Assembly (NCBI GenBank): GCA_022579005.1
Contig: MU401493.1
Location: 49,346 to 113,345 of the forward strand
DNA: 64,000 nucleotides
Direction of reading: 5' to 3'
Source: Poronia punctata
Taxonomy: Eukaryota > Ascomycota > Sordariomycetes > Xylariales > Xylariaceae
Both the position numbers and the translations under genes were made by a program. The notes beneath the pieces are model-generated. The model had not been told where the DNA came from. It searched no databases and was given only the letters and a program-made list of their open reading frames with translations. Shown in pieces: positions 47,598 through 59,949 of the stretch. Within the stretch, counting starts at the first letter, position 1. Each line of letters begins with the position of its first letter.

Positions 47598-50457
47598 TTA
47601 GTTCACCTCGGTTTGCCCCTCGACCTGAATGGCGTCCGATACTTTGGCAAGCCGGGAGACTTGGGTCGTTGTCTCGGTGCTGTCACCCGTAGTGCTGATG
47701 CTGGTGCTGGGTGCATTCGGACTGTCGGGGCTGTTCAACTCTGTCGTAAGCGACGGAGTCTGTATTTCCGAGCTGACCTCGACGACCAAGCTAGGTGTCG
47801 AAGGAGCTGTGGTGGCGGAAGCAGAGGACCCGTTGATGTTCATGTCCACTAACGATTCCGATATCTTCTTTTCGAGAGCCACAACCTGCCGAAGGGTGCC
47901 CGCGCCCTGTCGTTTCGAACATGCGATATGGGGTCTTAGCTCCTCGACAAAAGCTAACCGCTCGCCCCCCTGGAAATACTCAACAAGCCTCTCTGTACAA
48001 CGGTGAGCCACAACCATCCTAATTGCGGGGTTATATACAATGCATGACTTACGGATAACATAGTTGCCGAACTGGTCCTTGATGAGTTGTGAGAGCGGGC
48101 TGGCGTCGCCGGCAGGAGTGGTAAACTTATCCCGGAACGCCCTTCTCTCTTCGTCAGTACCGCAGATGATACATTTCTCGACAACGTTTGAGGCGAATTT
48201 ATGCTTCGAGAGCTGGAGAGCTCTGTCCATGACGTATTGGATCATTCTGCCACGTTCCTCTGGCTCGCCGTTCTCTATTATGTGCTGTATGACATAATTG
48301 CCAAACTGATCAGTAATGAGCCTGGCGGTGCATGCGTGCAGATCCGTCATCAGAGTCCTCCTTTCGGCTGGGGTTCCATATTCCAGAACACGTTGAATAA
48401 CGCGACAGGCGTAGTTGTGCTGGCCGAGTACATCGACCTGGCCCCGGAAAGCTTCCATGATGAGTGGAACGGCCACGGCTGGGAGCACCTCAACGACCTT
48501 CTGAATGACATGGTTGCCATTTGGGTTCTTGGAGATCTCAAGGATATATGGTCTGAGTTCCTCTATCATATCCTGTTGCTGCTCAACTAGCACATGATCG
48601 AGAGCCTGCGAGACCGTCAGCTACTTGTGAGTCGACCGAGGAAAAGCATGCCACTAACCTTTTGCACGACGCGGCAAGAGTACATTTGGTTGGAGAGCTC
48701 CGCCACCTTCCCCTTCATCTGCCGTGCGATCTGTGTCTTCTGCGCCTGGCTGCCATACTCGAAGAACTTCTGTATCACGTAGTTGCCAAAGAGGTCCTTC
48801 ATAAGTTGGATCAGATTCTTCTGAATCTCCGCAAACAGCCGGTCCTTCTCCTCGCTTTTGGCAATCTGAAGCTTCTCCTGAAGGAAACGCGAGCCATGTT
48901 GGTCTCCGCAAAACTCAACTACGTGGCCGGTTATATCCTATACACCACGTCAGCGATACGAGAAACACAAGGGGGAAGAAACGCGCACGCCCCGGCACGT
49001 ACCTTCAGCTCGTAGCGTTTGTTCGACTTCAGGTTGTGACGAAACTGTTCCAAGAGCACACTACGAGGGCCAAGACACACATCTTTGTCGCGGCTGGCCA
49101 CGCCATTAGGCCTGTAAACGGGCCCCGATAAGGAGGACCGGTAAAGGTTGGCCTGTGCGTACGGGTCCTCCCACTGGGTCGGGAACTGGCCTTGCTGGTT
49201 GTTGTATTGGGGGTAAAAGTTGCCTGCCTGTTGAGAATATGGAGAGGCCAAGCGTTGCCCGTCAAAATCCGAGTACAGACTATTGTTTCGCGGTACAGGT
49301 AGGGGCCATGGTTTCAATCTAGGACCAGCAGTTCCAGAGAGGCTTCCAGAGGCATTGACGGGACGGCCGTAGCCATTGCCTGCAGGGGAACTCCTGTCGG
49401 TACCTCTCATCACGGCAGAAAGTTGTGGAAGCGAGTATATTTCGTACGTTGTGTCTTGTTCGACCCCGTGTCCTGGTACCCGCATGCTGTGTTCTGCCGC
49501 CTGGCCCCAGATCAATGAGTTCGGGTCGGTTGAAAACTGCTCGTTGGTTGTGGGGTAACCGTTGCTCGGTTCCGACGATTCATGCCGTGCGAGACCCCGG
49601 CTGAGCGTACTATTCAGGCTGAAGTGCGCACTCTCGTTATTATAGGCGGACACGGGCGGGTTGGACACCGAAGCCCGTGGCTGGGGTCGCATAAGATTCG
49701 AAGAACCGGGGTAGGGTGCTGCCCCGAAATATTGATCAAATTGCCCATGAGCTCCGCCCCGGTTTGTGCTGCCTCGGAGAAAACTGGGGTCCGCAGAATT
49801 GCGCCTCGGTGTTTCAGAAATGCCGTATTGAGTTGCCATTCCATTACGATACTCACCGCCCACTATATTCCTATCATCCACATTGTTCAAGAATGAACCT
49901 TCCATATCAGGAGGTCCAGGAGCCAAGTTACCGCCCTTGCTGGGAGCTAGGCGAATGGGAATTGCACTGGGAGTGTAATCAATCTGGAGAGGTTTGATGG
50001 GCGAAATGCTGGGGCTTGCGCTGGCCGCGTTGTGATTTCTTCGAGGGGGCCATGGAGCTGCTTCCGAATGCCCGTTCAGCTGGGCAGACCCTGAAGGAGC
50101 TGTGGGCGAAAGCTCTTCGGATTCTGTGATACTTAGTATACTTTCAGCACCCCGGAGGCAACAGCCCGTATTGACATACCTCTTGAGATTGAAGGGTCAC
50201 GTCGGGTGGTGAGTGAGCCGTCAACATCCGCCCAGATGTTATTGTTGGTTTGCCAGCCAGAACTGGAAAAAGTTCCCGGTTTCCGCTTGTCATTGTTGCC
50301 TACGGAGTAGGGGAATCCGTTGGGTCGAGGCTGTAAAGCAAAATATTAGACAAACATCCTTTCTTCGCTCTGTAGAACTATCGGGGATATGCAGGTGGTT
50401 TCGCACCACTGTACCCTCTCCACGCATGGGGAAGGGGCCACTCACCTTGTTAGTCAT
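47598..50457 (-). CDS. PUF3: Pumilio/Puf3-type RNA-binding protein
   Basis: Six exons: 50457-50446, 50330-50180, 50123-49003, 48937-48659, 48605-48053 and 47992-47598, giving 836 residues. The first coding exon is only 12 bases (MTNK), followed by PRPNGFPY. Residues 5-405 are disordered, rich in Ser, Asn, Pro and Gln. The Pumilio homology domain starts near 410 and has eight repeats with RNA-contact triads SR..Q, NY..Q, CR..Q, NH..Q, CR..Q, NY..Q, SN..E and NY..Q (repeats 1 to 8). By the known PUF code this set reads UGUANAUA, the Puf3/Pumilio element. Residues about 745-836 form a Ser/Thr-rich tail. Puf3-type proteins bind 3' untranslated regions, often of mitochondrial-protein mRNAs, and control their decay and translation in the cytosol. 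The end of repeat 8 ([22 protein letters not shown]) is slightly longer than expected. Confidence 0.95.
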
Positions 50458-53400
50458 TATTACAGTTCGCTAAATACACGAAACTATGTCGAGTGGTGGG
50501 AGAAGGCAGTCTCGTCAAGTCGATCAACGAAGGCCACAAGGTCTGGCTTGCGGGGTCCGGAATGTATATTTGAAGATGCCGTGATCAGTCTTTGCAGCAC
50601 CAGGCTTTCGACAATTGTGTTCGACAGTTCTTGGTCTTAATCGATCAGTATTAGCCCACCTGTAGGTACACACACAAGTTAGTAACCACTCTCGACATAA
50701 ACCAAGAGTGAGCATGTGAGCATGATAGGCTTGCGAGAGAAACATGGGTTTCGCTTCTAACCCGCCCCCCAAAAAATTAAAGCCAGTTATCAGGTGCTCG
50801 CAATGCTTCAACATGTTCGAATGTTTGGTTTGTTGCGTATTGGTCGTATGAAACCCTCCAGCGCATAGCAAGCCCAAAGACCGATTTAGGAGACGAGTGT
50901 AGGCTTACCAACGTCACTAGATACAACTATGCCTAACAGGGCGGCTTCTCGACTCGATATTATCAACCCTGCGCGGGTGTCCGTGGTCAAACGCAAGGGT
51001 AGTGACACTGGGTGGAAGCCTGGTCGTCGTAAATGCGAAGGGAATGGAAATGGAGGCAAGCTATCGAGGTTTCCTGAAGCGTTCTAGAGCCCGGAGACGA
51101 ACAAGGCGCTGACAAACGAAAATGATGTTGACGGAGAGATGTGACTGGATCGGTGGGCATGTAAGGAGACCGGCGGCCGAGTCGATGAATGTAGGTACTC
51201 GGAATAAGGACGAACTGCTGATATGTATCGCGTTGATAATACGATTGAAAAACTTGACGAATTTTTGGGTAAATACAGTGACAGCAAGATATGTAGACGG
51301 AATCGCGTAATCGTAACAAGGTTGGGTGGACTTGATGTAAAATGGGTGTCAAATGGGTCCAGCCTGGTTCTGAGAATAGAGTCAAGAGTTGAGTATCAGC
51401 ACGCGCCAAAATAGGTACGGTAGGGGGAAAAAAGATGAGTGGTCAGGTAGGCCAAGTAGGTACATGTAGGCAAGAGTTGGATCAAGGGTAATATCCCTAG
51501 CTAGCCTAGCAAGGCTAGTGTACGTAGTTTCGGTTTGTCCTGTGGGTTTGGGGGGTGAGGGGGTGTCTGGGACCACCTAAACAGGGCCCTAACGAGGGGA
51601 CAAAGGGGGGCTAGTGGTCTCTGTACAGCACGTAGGTAGTACCCACGTAGGCCGTGCATAACAAATGCCCAGCCGGTAGTACTCGTAGGTAGCTGGGGTG
51701 GAGGGGTGAAAAAGGCAGTGAAGAGATCTTGACCCAACTTAAGGTTATAGCAGGGATCGGGCTCGGCCTACTTACTAAATTACACTAGACAGCTAGACAT
51801 CAAAAACGTCACTGGATTATAGACTTCGCCGTTATGTACTATGCTGAAAACCGAATATGTCGGCCTTTGACTGATGTCTCGTCCACTCGAAGAGTTGGAA
51901 TAGAAGCCAAAGCACCCCAGTTTCTTTTTGGTTGCGGTACGGGTTTGGCGTTGCCGGGGAGAGAAACTTCCTAGGTAGTATCTCTTACTGGAAGAAGGAA
52001 AAATGGTTAGATGGTAGATATACTTTCGCTTAGGGATATTTGAGGAAGTGGTGGTATAGGGCGGTAGGAGATGCGACGATGTTCATCCCAGCCAAAGGCC
52101 AAGACAGCAGAAGACCAAAACTCGGGACTGGTGCTTGGCTGATGCAGATGTACAAGTCTGGCCCTATTCGAAACAACTTGGGAAGTGGAGTGGTTTATTA
52201 TAGAAGACACCAGCATAATTACCTCGCCGTGGGCAAGCAAGTGATCTTGCAACGTCTATGTGTTCGTAGAAGCAGCGTGGTTATATGAACAGGAGTCCAA
52301 TAATGGAAGTTTCCTGGGCCCCGGAATTACCAAATTTGTTGAAGGGTAGTTAATACCTGGAGGCTAAAAGTCGGGAAGAGCTGTTCAAATGTGGGAGTTG
52401 AGTTTGCTTTTGACAGAAAAATTTATATATGTGTAAAATAGTACTTTGGTATGTACTTGTAGATTGGCCTGAGAATCACAAGTTAGCAAAAGTTAAATAT
52501 TCCCAGCCAGGAGTGGAATGTCAATTTGGGGAACCTTGGGTTATGTATGTAGGTACTTAGGGTACTACAGGTACCTAAGCTTATAAGCAGGTACATCTGA
52601 CGTACTTGCAAGCCAGGGAACAACCTTTTTGAGGGTACCTAATGATTCCTAATCAGAGTCCAAGTGCATGCACGCGCTTAATTTTGCAGCTCTTAGTGCA
52701 AACTTCTCTGGTGGTTTTCATCCCGTATGTAGACACATATGCACAACCTTGACATGTGTGTCCTGTGAATACATTTACAAGAATATAAAGTTTAAAGATA
52801 GAAAAGGTAAGTGCCCAGTACTTACACGTACTTAGTATGCGGACTAGGTTGTATAGGAAATATGTGATTCTGGATGCCAAGGAGGTTGCTCCTAAATTTA
52901 TCTTTGAAATAGATATCTGCACCCCCAACAGGACTGGTCAGGTACTGTAACGGTACAAGATATGTCGTCTTGACTTGGTCTGTTAGCCTGTGTCGCTTCA
53001 GGTACCCAAAAGGTAGCGAGATTTGGGGCCAATCTAACATGGCGCCCCTGGACTAAAACTTGGGGGAAAATGGGGCTCCCGCGTTTTAGCGGTGCACTAC
53101 GCACCTGTAAACTCTAAACGTCGTTCTCAAAAATAAAAACCAGGATCCGTCTGGAATGCTGTGAGTGATTGGGAGACTGGCCCTGAAGCCTCCTTGTGAC
53201 ACGGTGGTAAAAAATAGGTACTCGTAGTAGGTAGTATGTAAAGTAGATACTTTACGCCTCAAAGCTTGGATGCACGCCAAGCCAAACTTGTCAGTGGTGT
53301 CGGTGGTGTCGGTGGTAGGTACTTAAGGTGCGAAATATGTTCTTGTTTTCAATCGTCGTCAACTTCGGTACGAGATAGGGGTGCGGTCCTAGGGTATCCT

Positions 53401-56400
53401 CTGTTATTTCACGTCAGTCTTGCAGCTCAGCAACAGACAACACCGGCCAAGGTGGCGATTAAGGACAGTATGTCTAATAGCACCTGCTATATTACAACCC
53501 AGTATGGATCATCGGCAATAACACAGGCATCGCTGGTGAATCGGAGAGTGAGCCTTATACTCAGGGGTTATGGCATGTTGCCCTTTTGATGAGAATGTTT
53601 GCTATACTTGTGCGTCCTCACTGCGCAAGCAGCAAGCAGCAAGCAACTTACTTTTACTTGACTGTGCTGAGGAGATGTATGCATACCAAGGCAGTATACT
53701 GTATACTAATGCAATGGCACCTTGCGTAAGGGTGTATTTAGGGCGTTATTGTTGGGTGTCGGTGTTCTAAACTTAGACAGCGACCATCGACTCCTGACAG
53801 GACGTTCGGATCGCAAAGGGTAACATGTGTTGCGCTATATACCGTACACGATAGAAATATATGACGCGTGCTTGTTTACTCGTTGCCGGTTGGCTGGATT
53901 TGAATAATCAGTCCCTAAGTACTTTAGCTATACAAATTCCGGGTAGGGCTCCTAGTGAACTAAACATGACGCAGCTATAAGCAGAAGCCAACCGTGATAA
54001 AAAATGTTGGAGGCACAAACCTTGTAAGGCGGCTCTGCCCGGATACGATGGCTTGGACAGGCTAGTTGTAAGAGCAACGACAGGGAATCCTAACATGCAA
54101 AAGTATGTAGGGAAAATACAAACATTTAGACAAAAAATGAAGAGTAATTTTGTACGAAGTGGTTGTTGGATTACTATCAACGTTGGCTATAACAAACACC
54201 AATACTCAAATGATATATCCGTTTGGGCGTATGAGCGCAAGGGGGGCCGGGAATCAGAGAAGAGAGAAGACGGTAGAAGAAGCTACAAGGAGTGCAAAGG
54301 TAAGATATCCACGGGTTATTAGGTAGAATGTCCCTGATCTCTGAGTCACAGCCAGTTTTCGATCGTGTGACTCGGTGGACAAACTGGTCTGAGGTTTGAT
54401 AAATAGCATGCAGAGTAGATACACACATAATGTAATGAACTCGTCGCACAGGGGGCCAGACGTGCGGACGTACAAAATGCAGATCACTCAGATGTGGACC
54501 CAAGTTGTCTGGGGCGATGGTCCTCATTTTTTGCCGTTCAGAGGGTTGTCTACTCATTTCTCCGTTGTGAGCCTTGTTGTTCTGGCAGAGATGGGCCCTC
54601 GACGATGGTCACGATGACCGACAGTTTTCTCTGTGGTTATAGGTAAGGTACATGACGACGCCTTGGTGCTTAGAAACAAGTATTCCTCTATCTTATTTCA
54701 CCCCCAAAGGCCTGGGAATAAATTCGCACTACATATTGGTATCACCAAATGATAAACCAGCCCATATGAACCTGTAGACCCTTGATTCTGAACAGTTTTG
54801 GCAGCGCCGGTCACTCTATCCACCGGCGTCGGTATCTATAAAAGATATCGAGGTCTAGGTTGTGGGTACCGCTGTAGCAAGGAAAACGGGGTGAGAAGTC
54901 AAGGTAATCAAGTCGCGTTCTTCTTACCTTGTATTCAGAGGTCATATGGTGAGCAGTGAGCGGGCTTCATAGGGCTACCTGCTATGGTTAGACCAGACGG
55001 TCCAACCACTGGCACACTTTGTCTATGAAATTTCAAGTTGCTTGATAGGTTTGTGAAGGCCATCTTGACCTTTAGTAAAGCTTGCTGTCACAACTAGAAG
55101 AGATCTTTCCACATGCCGTCCCTCCTTATCGGCCGCTTGCCTGCTCCTTGGGCCCTACGTTTTTCTCAGAGTGTCTTCCTGGTGGGTTATGTCTTACTAG
55201 AAGAAAAGATATACAACCGCTGTCGTCAGTTGACTCTTGGTAATACAACAATGCCCAAGCTGGTCGTTATCTCAACAGGGTGCCCACTTGCTCTTAGCAT
55301 ACAAATGAAGTCGCACAGCAGCTGTGCAGGTTCGCTTGGCAAGGGAACCGTTGGGTGCTCATATTATAAGTACTAGTGAGGCGTTTCAAATTTTGCGAAA
55401 GGCCGCCAAAGCCTCGCCTGAGACTTTGGGGTCCTTGGAGCAAATCGGCGGTGGTGGGAAGCGGTATGCCGATCGTATCAGATAGACTTTTGGCGTAGCC
55501 ATCTATACGAGACATCAAATCACTTACTCCTATACTCCCTGCCATCCTGATTTCCCATCTAGCTTGGGGAGAATGACTATCCAGTGCGTCACGCCCATCC
55601 CGTGGCAGCACGCACAGGGTATACTATCTGGCCCAGGGCACCCGGTGAAACAATTGTCATCCGGCTGGCAACGGTGTGTGATTGGGCCACATTACCATGG
55701 GGCATAGACAAGCGGACGACCAAGGTGTAGTACTTAGGTGTAGACGCGGCAGAGGAGAGCGACCACGGAACGGCTTTTCTCGCCTGTTTTGTCTCCTCAC
55801 TCGTACAGTGTGCATCCAACCACCTCACAACGGCTCGATGCAGACTGATGAACCAGTGAAAAAGGCGCAAGTGGTAAGATGTGATACCAATAGCAAATTC
55901 CATGGCAATATATTAGGCCCCTAGATTTTAGTCAAAAATAGTGTTTGCCATAATTTATGGCATAGCACGAGTGTCGAAATCCATATGTAGTGACCTTCGG
56001 TTCAATGTTCGGCTCGATGAGGAGCCATGTCTTGGGCTGTGGCTGAGAAAGGTGAGCTTTTTCGGGTTCAGAGGCACGCGCTTCAGCAATCGAACTCTGA
56101 CTCGTACCTGAGCTAGACCTAGCTACTAGTGGCAGTGTGAAACCGGCGACGCAACATTGAGAACGCATGGATAAGTGCTCGTAAAAAAGGTGAGAACTGC
56201 TCCGGACCAATCGCAGGAAAACCTTAGGTTGCATACTGTCAAATAATGCAGGACCTATTACCATCCGCCAGGTACGATCTGTGTGCAGTTGACAGCATAG
56301 GTATTGGGGATAGCGGTCCCTGTCTGGTATCATCACATGCCCTACCTGCGCATTATGCACTTTGAAGCTGAGAGGCGGGCGAACATGTAACAACGATATT

Positions 56401-57719
56401 GTATAACGTGTACGTCCTCCAGGCGCGCAACTCATATACGGCCGCCATGCCGAAGTAGGTCGGTCGGTGTTCGCATGTGTACACGTGTGCGCTTTTTGGA
56501 ACAAGGGAGCAGAAGACCAAGCCTTAGGTACTCGGAGGGTGCGGGATACGGGCAGCTATTCGATGGCACCAACGTTGACTTTAAATACCGTATGTAAAAT
56601 GACGAAGCAGTACATCCAAGGGAATATCGTTGTATCGTTATACCTGTACACGAAGGTAGATAGGTATATATGATTTGTGTAGAGTCTAACTACATGTATG
56701 TATGTACATACATGTAGACACTGAACGTGGTTGAGTGACAACAGCTACCTGAATTGACTATGGGTGGCCGTGTCCCTAGGCAAGTGTTGGGCGTACACGT
56801 GAAGTTAGTCGTCGCGGCCTTTCTCCTAAGAGGGGTCACTATGATGGATAGATCTGAGTACGTGTAGTAGATTTCGAACCCGTAGATGCCCCCCCTTGAG
56901 AAAATGACAGCGTCACATTGTAATTTGATAACAAGTTGGATTACTGAGCAACACCAGGGGCACCTACCACCTGAATCTATGGGTACTCCTAGATATCCTT
57001 TTACCATGTGCGCTAGCTGCCCTTTATATCACCAGCATCCAATCAATGCACTGTTCCTGGCTTACTGGGGACCCGCATACATTTTTAGCCAATCAAATCT
57101 TCTTGTGGCGTCAACTACTCCTAACCGCGCTTAATGATTCGCTGCAAATAGGGCGAAGAACAGACCTTCGAGCATTGTGCTGAAGGCACCTAACCAAGCA
57201 TAGAACTTTACGCGATCCGCCGACCCGCCGACCAGGGGCAGGTCTTTGAGCCTGTTACAGCAGTTGATCTCCACTGCCTCCATTTCATTCCCTTTCTCCT
57301 CTCGCTTCTCGATTTCACTTCTTCACGATCCTCATCGTCGTCGTGTCTTCAACGCTTTTTGCGTGGTTCATTCTTTTTGGCAATCTTGCCGTCCTCTCCC
57401 TCATATCCCTTTCGGGAATACACTCATTCATCTGGTTTCAACTCCATTCTTTAAGTTGTACCTGTCCTATCTTTTCATTGGAATTACTTGGCCAATATCT
57501 GGATTTCATCCCTTGTGTAAGTGCGCCATTTGAACATGTTTCGCAGGGTGAAAAGTGTGCCCTTGATCAACTTGAGCCAACGCTGACTTGGATCGATAGC
57601 GCCGCCATTCACACCGGACTTGAAGAAACGCCGACAACCATTTACAACCAACAAGCCCAGGAGCCACTATCTATCGCGACCACACACAAAACTACACGAT
57701 TAAAAGGATATATACTGCC
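50458..57719. other. 7.3 kb stretch with no recognisable gene
   Basis: Between the divergent Puf3-like and small membrane protein genes no open frame is convincing; the longest is 190 codons (55932-56504, minus) and reads as unrelated low-information sequence. Two TACTCGTA octamers (51680, 53219) and a near-perfect palindrome (56690-56717) are present. The bases from about 57240 to 57719 are CT-rich and look like the promoter and leader of the next gene. Confidence 0.55.
56690..56717. repeat. 13 bp inverted repeat
   Basis: CTACATGTATGTA and its exact complement are separated by two bases (TG). It could form a short hairpin, but it is built from TGTA/TACA words common in this DNA, has no G/C-rich stem and no nearby gene end. 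Confidence 0.6.
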
Positions 57720-58289
57720 ATGGATTCAGTCACCACCCTCTTCGCCCGCGGCAAGTCCGCTCTCGCTGTTCGCGAGTTCTCCGATTCGGACTCCTTCGAT
57801 GACTCGACTATGAACGCCATGATCGTCCTGCTAGCCCTGCTTTTATCTAGTTTAATTTTCGCACTGGCCCTCCTGATGCTTCGTCGTCATAGACAGCAGA
57901 TTATCGACCAGTCCCTCCCTAGTTATAATGACGTTGAAAAGGAAGCTGGCCGAAATACGCGCCGCCTCACGATTCAAACTCCCAATGGAAAGTCCAGCAT
58001 TGTTCTAGTGAACGGTCGCCCAATGCTTGCCGACCCTCAGTCACCGCCGGATTCTCCTCGGAACGTACCTGAGATTCACATCACATTCCCTGACGAGCAA
58101 GACGAACATGGACGTCAAAAGAATGGACGAGTGCTCCTCGTGCGTGTTGGCGAGACCACGATTGGCCTCGAGCCCCTGACAGAAGAGCAGCTACCAGCAT
58201 ATGAGAAGCAAGGCAGCAATGAATTTTACTCCATCGATATGGACAGTATCGGTGGATTAAAAGAAAAGGATCGATCGCAGTTCTCATGA
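57720..58289 (+). CDS. Small single-pass membrane protein with LPxY motifs
   Basis: One exon, 189 residues, beginning at an ATG in good context (GCCATGG) after a CT-rich leader. No family name is recognised with certainty, though the composition is that of a real protein. Residues 32-54 form one strongly hydrophobic segment followed by RRHR, so the N terminus (about 31 residues, rich in Ser and Asp) is predicted to be lumenal or outside and the C terminus cytosolic. The cytosolic part has two PY-like motifs, LPSY (about 65-68) and LPAY (about 160-163), an IHITFPDEQDEHGRQ segment, and the repeated element VLVNGRPML / VLLVRVGETTIGLEPL that may form a small beta domain. LPxY motifs can bind WW domains of Nedd4/Rsp5 ubiquitin ligases, which suggests but does not show a sorting-adaptor role. 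Confidence 0.68.
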   Translation: MDSVTTLFARGKSALAVREFSDSDSFDDSTMNAMIVLLALLLSSLIFALALLMLRRHRQQIIDQSLPSYNDVEKEAGRNTRRLTIQTPNGKSSIVLVNGRPMLADPQSPPDSPRNVPEIHITFPDEQDEHGRQKNGRVLLVRVGETTIGLEPLTEEQLPAYEKQGSNEFYSIDMDSIGGLKEKDRSQFS

Positions 58290-59509
58290 GCGGCCTTTAT
58301 GGACCTTGCCGAGCTCCCGCCCACCAACCTCAGGCCCGGGTGCCCGGGGTTGAAGTGTTGGCACCATCCCAAGGAGGAGTCGGAGGACAACTCCATATGC
58401 ACGCTTAACGATCAAATTCCCACATCCATCTACATTCATTTTTTTGCACATATCCCGCATCAGTGGGCACAGCGGCTATGTCAAGTGCTGACGAACCGCT
58501 CAAATCGATTACGGGGTGCCGTTTGTGTCCGTCTACTTTGACGGGACCGGTACCGGGTATATATCAGCTTCGTATTTAACGACACCATTTTTTCTGCCAC
58601 CCCCTTGAGGGGGTTATCTGGACATAGTAGGGCCTTGAGAGGTCGCTAGCGGACTATATATTCGTAACTGTATAATTGAAATTACTTTTTTATTTGATAC
58701 CCCGTGGAATGATGACGCTGCGATACGTGATCAAGTAGTTTTAACATGTGACATTCACACACCGCAGTCCAAACCCTTGTAACATTGACCTAAAAATTGA
58801 AACGGCCGGCCAACTTGGGGGAACTCCGTGAAGGAACCCCGTAAAGCCAACGAGGACATTTCTCTACCTAGGTTAAGTACTGTACTTCACGGATCGTATT
58901 TGCATTGTTTCAATGTCAAAGTTACAAGCACATGCTAGCTAACGGATATATCATGTGAGTGAAAGCAGATAGGGAAGAAAAAAAAAGGTTTTCTTTTTGA
59001 CACAGATATCCATTGCAGCGAGTGATGAGAAGAAGAAGAAGAAGTATATACATAGGGTGTTTTTGAAGAAGAAAAATGACCACGGAGAAGGAAGGAGTAA
59101 CCCGGTATGTAGTTAGTCAGGGGAGACGATTGATTGTAAGGTAGGTACGTCCGGAGGTACCTAGACGGACATCCCCCCTCCCCCTCCTTTATTTCCGAGA
59201 TACGGTACGAGTAGTAAGTAGGTACCTGCTCTCTTTTTTTTTTTGCCCGCCTTTTTTCTCTATAATCCTCGTTTCATTTCCTGAACAGTGTCTAATCTTT
59301 TTCATTCATCCATCCATCATCATCCATGCAGCTCATTTCATCCATCCCTTTAGCGTTTTCTTTTTGCCTTTTTCCCGGGGTTCAAACTCGGTGGTAAAAG
59401 TGCTTCGTATCCTGCGGACAGTTTGCTTGCTTTCTTGCCGTAAGGACCGAAGTTTTTTATCTCTCAAGGGAGAAAAAAAGTAAAAGACAGGGTTGGTTGT
59501 TTGATTGAT
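58290..59509. other. Intergenic between converging small membrane and DPBB genes
   Basis: About 1.2 kb between two converging genes. It contains GAA-rich and T-rich simple sequence (about 59025-59045 and 59230) and one TACGAGTA octamer (59206). No gene is supported. Confidence 0.6.
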
Positions 59510-59890
59510 TTATAGCCAGTGCCAAGTCATATCGACACGGCCATCATCGACATTGGCGAGCTGCTGGAAGATGGCAACAGGGACATCGAGGTCGTTCTCG
59601 GCACAGCCGACGCAACGATCCTCGACGGCGACGACGACGCTGCGGCCGTCACGGTTGATCTGGATCTGACGGCCGCAGAGGGCGTTGTTGTTGGGGTTTC
59701 CGTTGGGGGTTTGGGGGTCGAAGAGGGCGGTGGAGATGGCGACCACGGCGTCGGACTCGGAGCTGTAGACGCCGCAGGCGCCGAGGCCGGGGGCGTAGTA
59801 TGTTAGTTGGCCCGAGTTCTCTTGACGGGCTTGCAGGGGCACGGCGGAGACGAGGCCGGCGGCCAGGAGGATGCTGGTGATGAATTGCAT
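59510..59890 (-). CDS. Small secreted double-psi beta-barrel (RlpA/barwin-like) protein
   Basis: One exon, 126 residues. Residues 1-17 are a signal peptide (hydrophobic ILLAAGLVSA core). The rest is a single double-psi beta-barrel of the RlpA-like/barwin/expansin type: QLTYYAPGLGACG at 28-40, the ALCGRQIQI strand and the VAVEDRCVGCAENDLDVPVAIFQQLA end. Four cysteines (C39, C72, C93, C96) would make two disulfides, and D100 and D102 lie in the conserved acidic loop. Such proteins are secreted in quantity by fungi; some are wall-associated or induced in plant or substrate contact, but no enzymatic activity is proven for this class. A TATA box lies about 55 bases upstream of the ATG. Confidence 0.87.
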   Translation of the reverse strand: MQFITSILLAAGLVSAVPLQARQENSGQLTYYAPGLGACGVYSSESDAVVAISTALFDPQTPNGNPNNNALCGRQIQINRDGRSVVVAVEDRCVGCAENDLDVPVAIFQQLANVDDGRVDMTWHWL

Positions 59891-59942
59891 TTTGATTTTT
59901 GGGGTTTTTCAGATAATGGGATAAAAACTTGTGGTCGAAAGG

Positions 59943-59949
59943 TTATATA
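59943..59949 (-). promoter_or_regulatory. Probable TATA box of the DPBB gene
   Basis: On the minus strand TATATAA (within CGTATATAACC) lies about 55 bases before the ATG and follows a CT-rich tract. Position and context fit a strongly expressed fungal gene. Confidence 0.6.

Noticed and set aside
47439..47852. 137-codon plus-strand frame
   Set aside because: Antisense to the last exon of the Puf3-like gene and without a recognisable domain.
55294..55903. Two adjoining minus-strand frames that might be exons of one gene
   Set aside because: No convincing donor/acceptor pair joins them to a family sequence.
55932..56504. 190-codon minus-strand open frame
   Set aside because: No recognisable domain, no hydrophobic or coiled pattern, no plausible splice extension; length is within chance for this composition.
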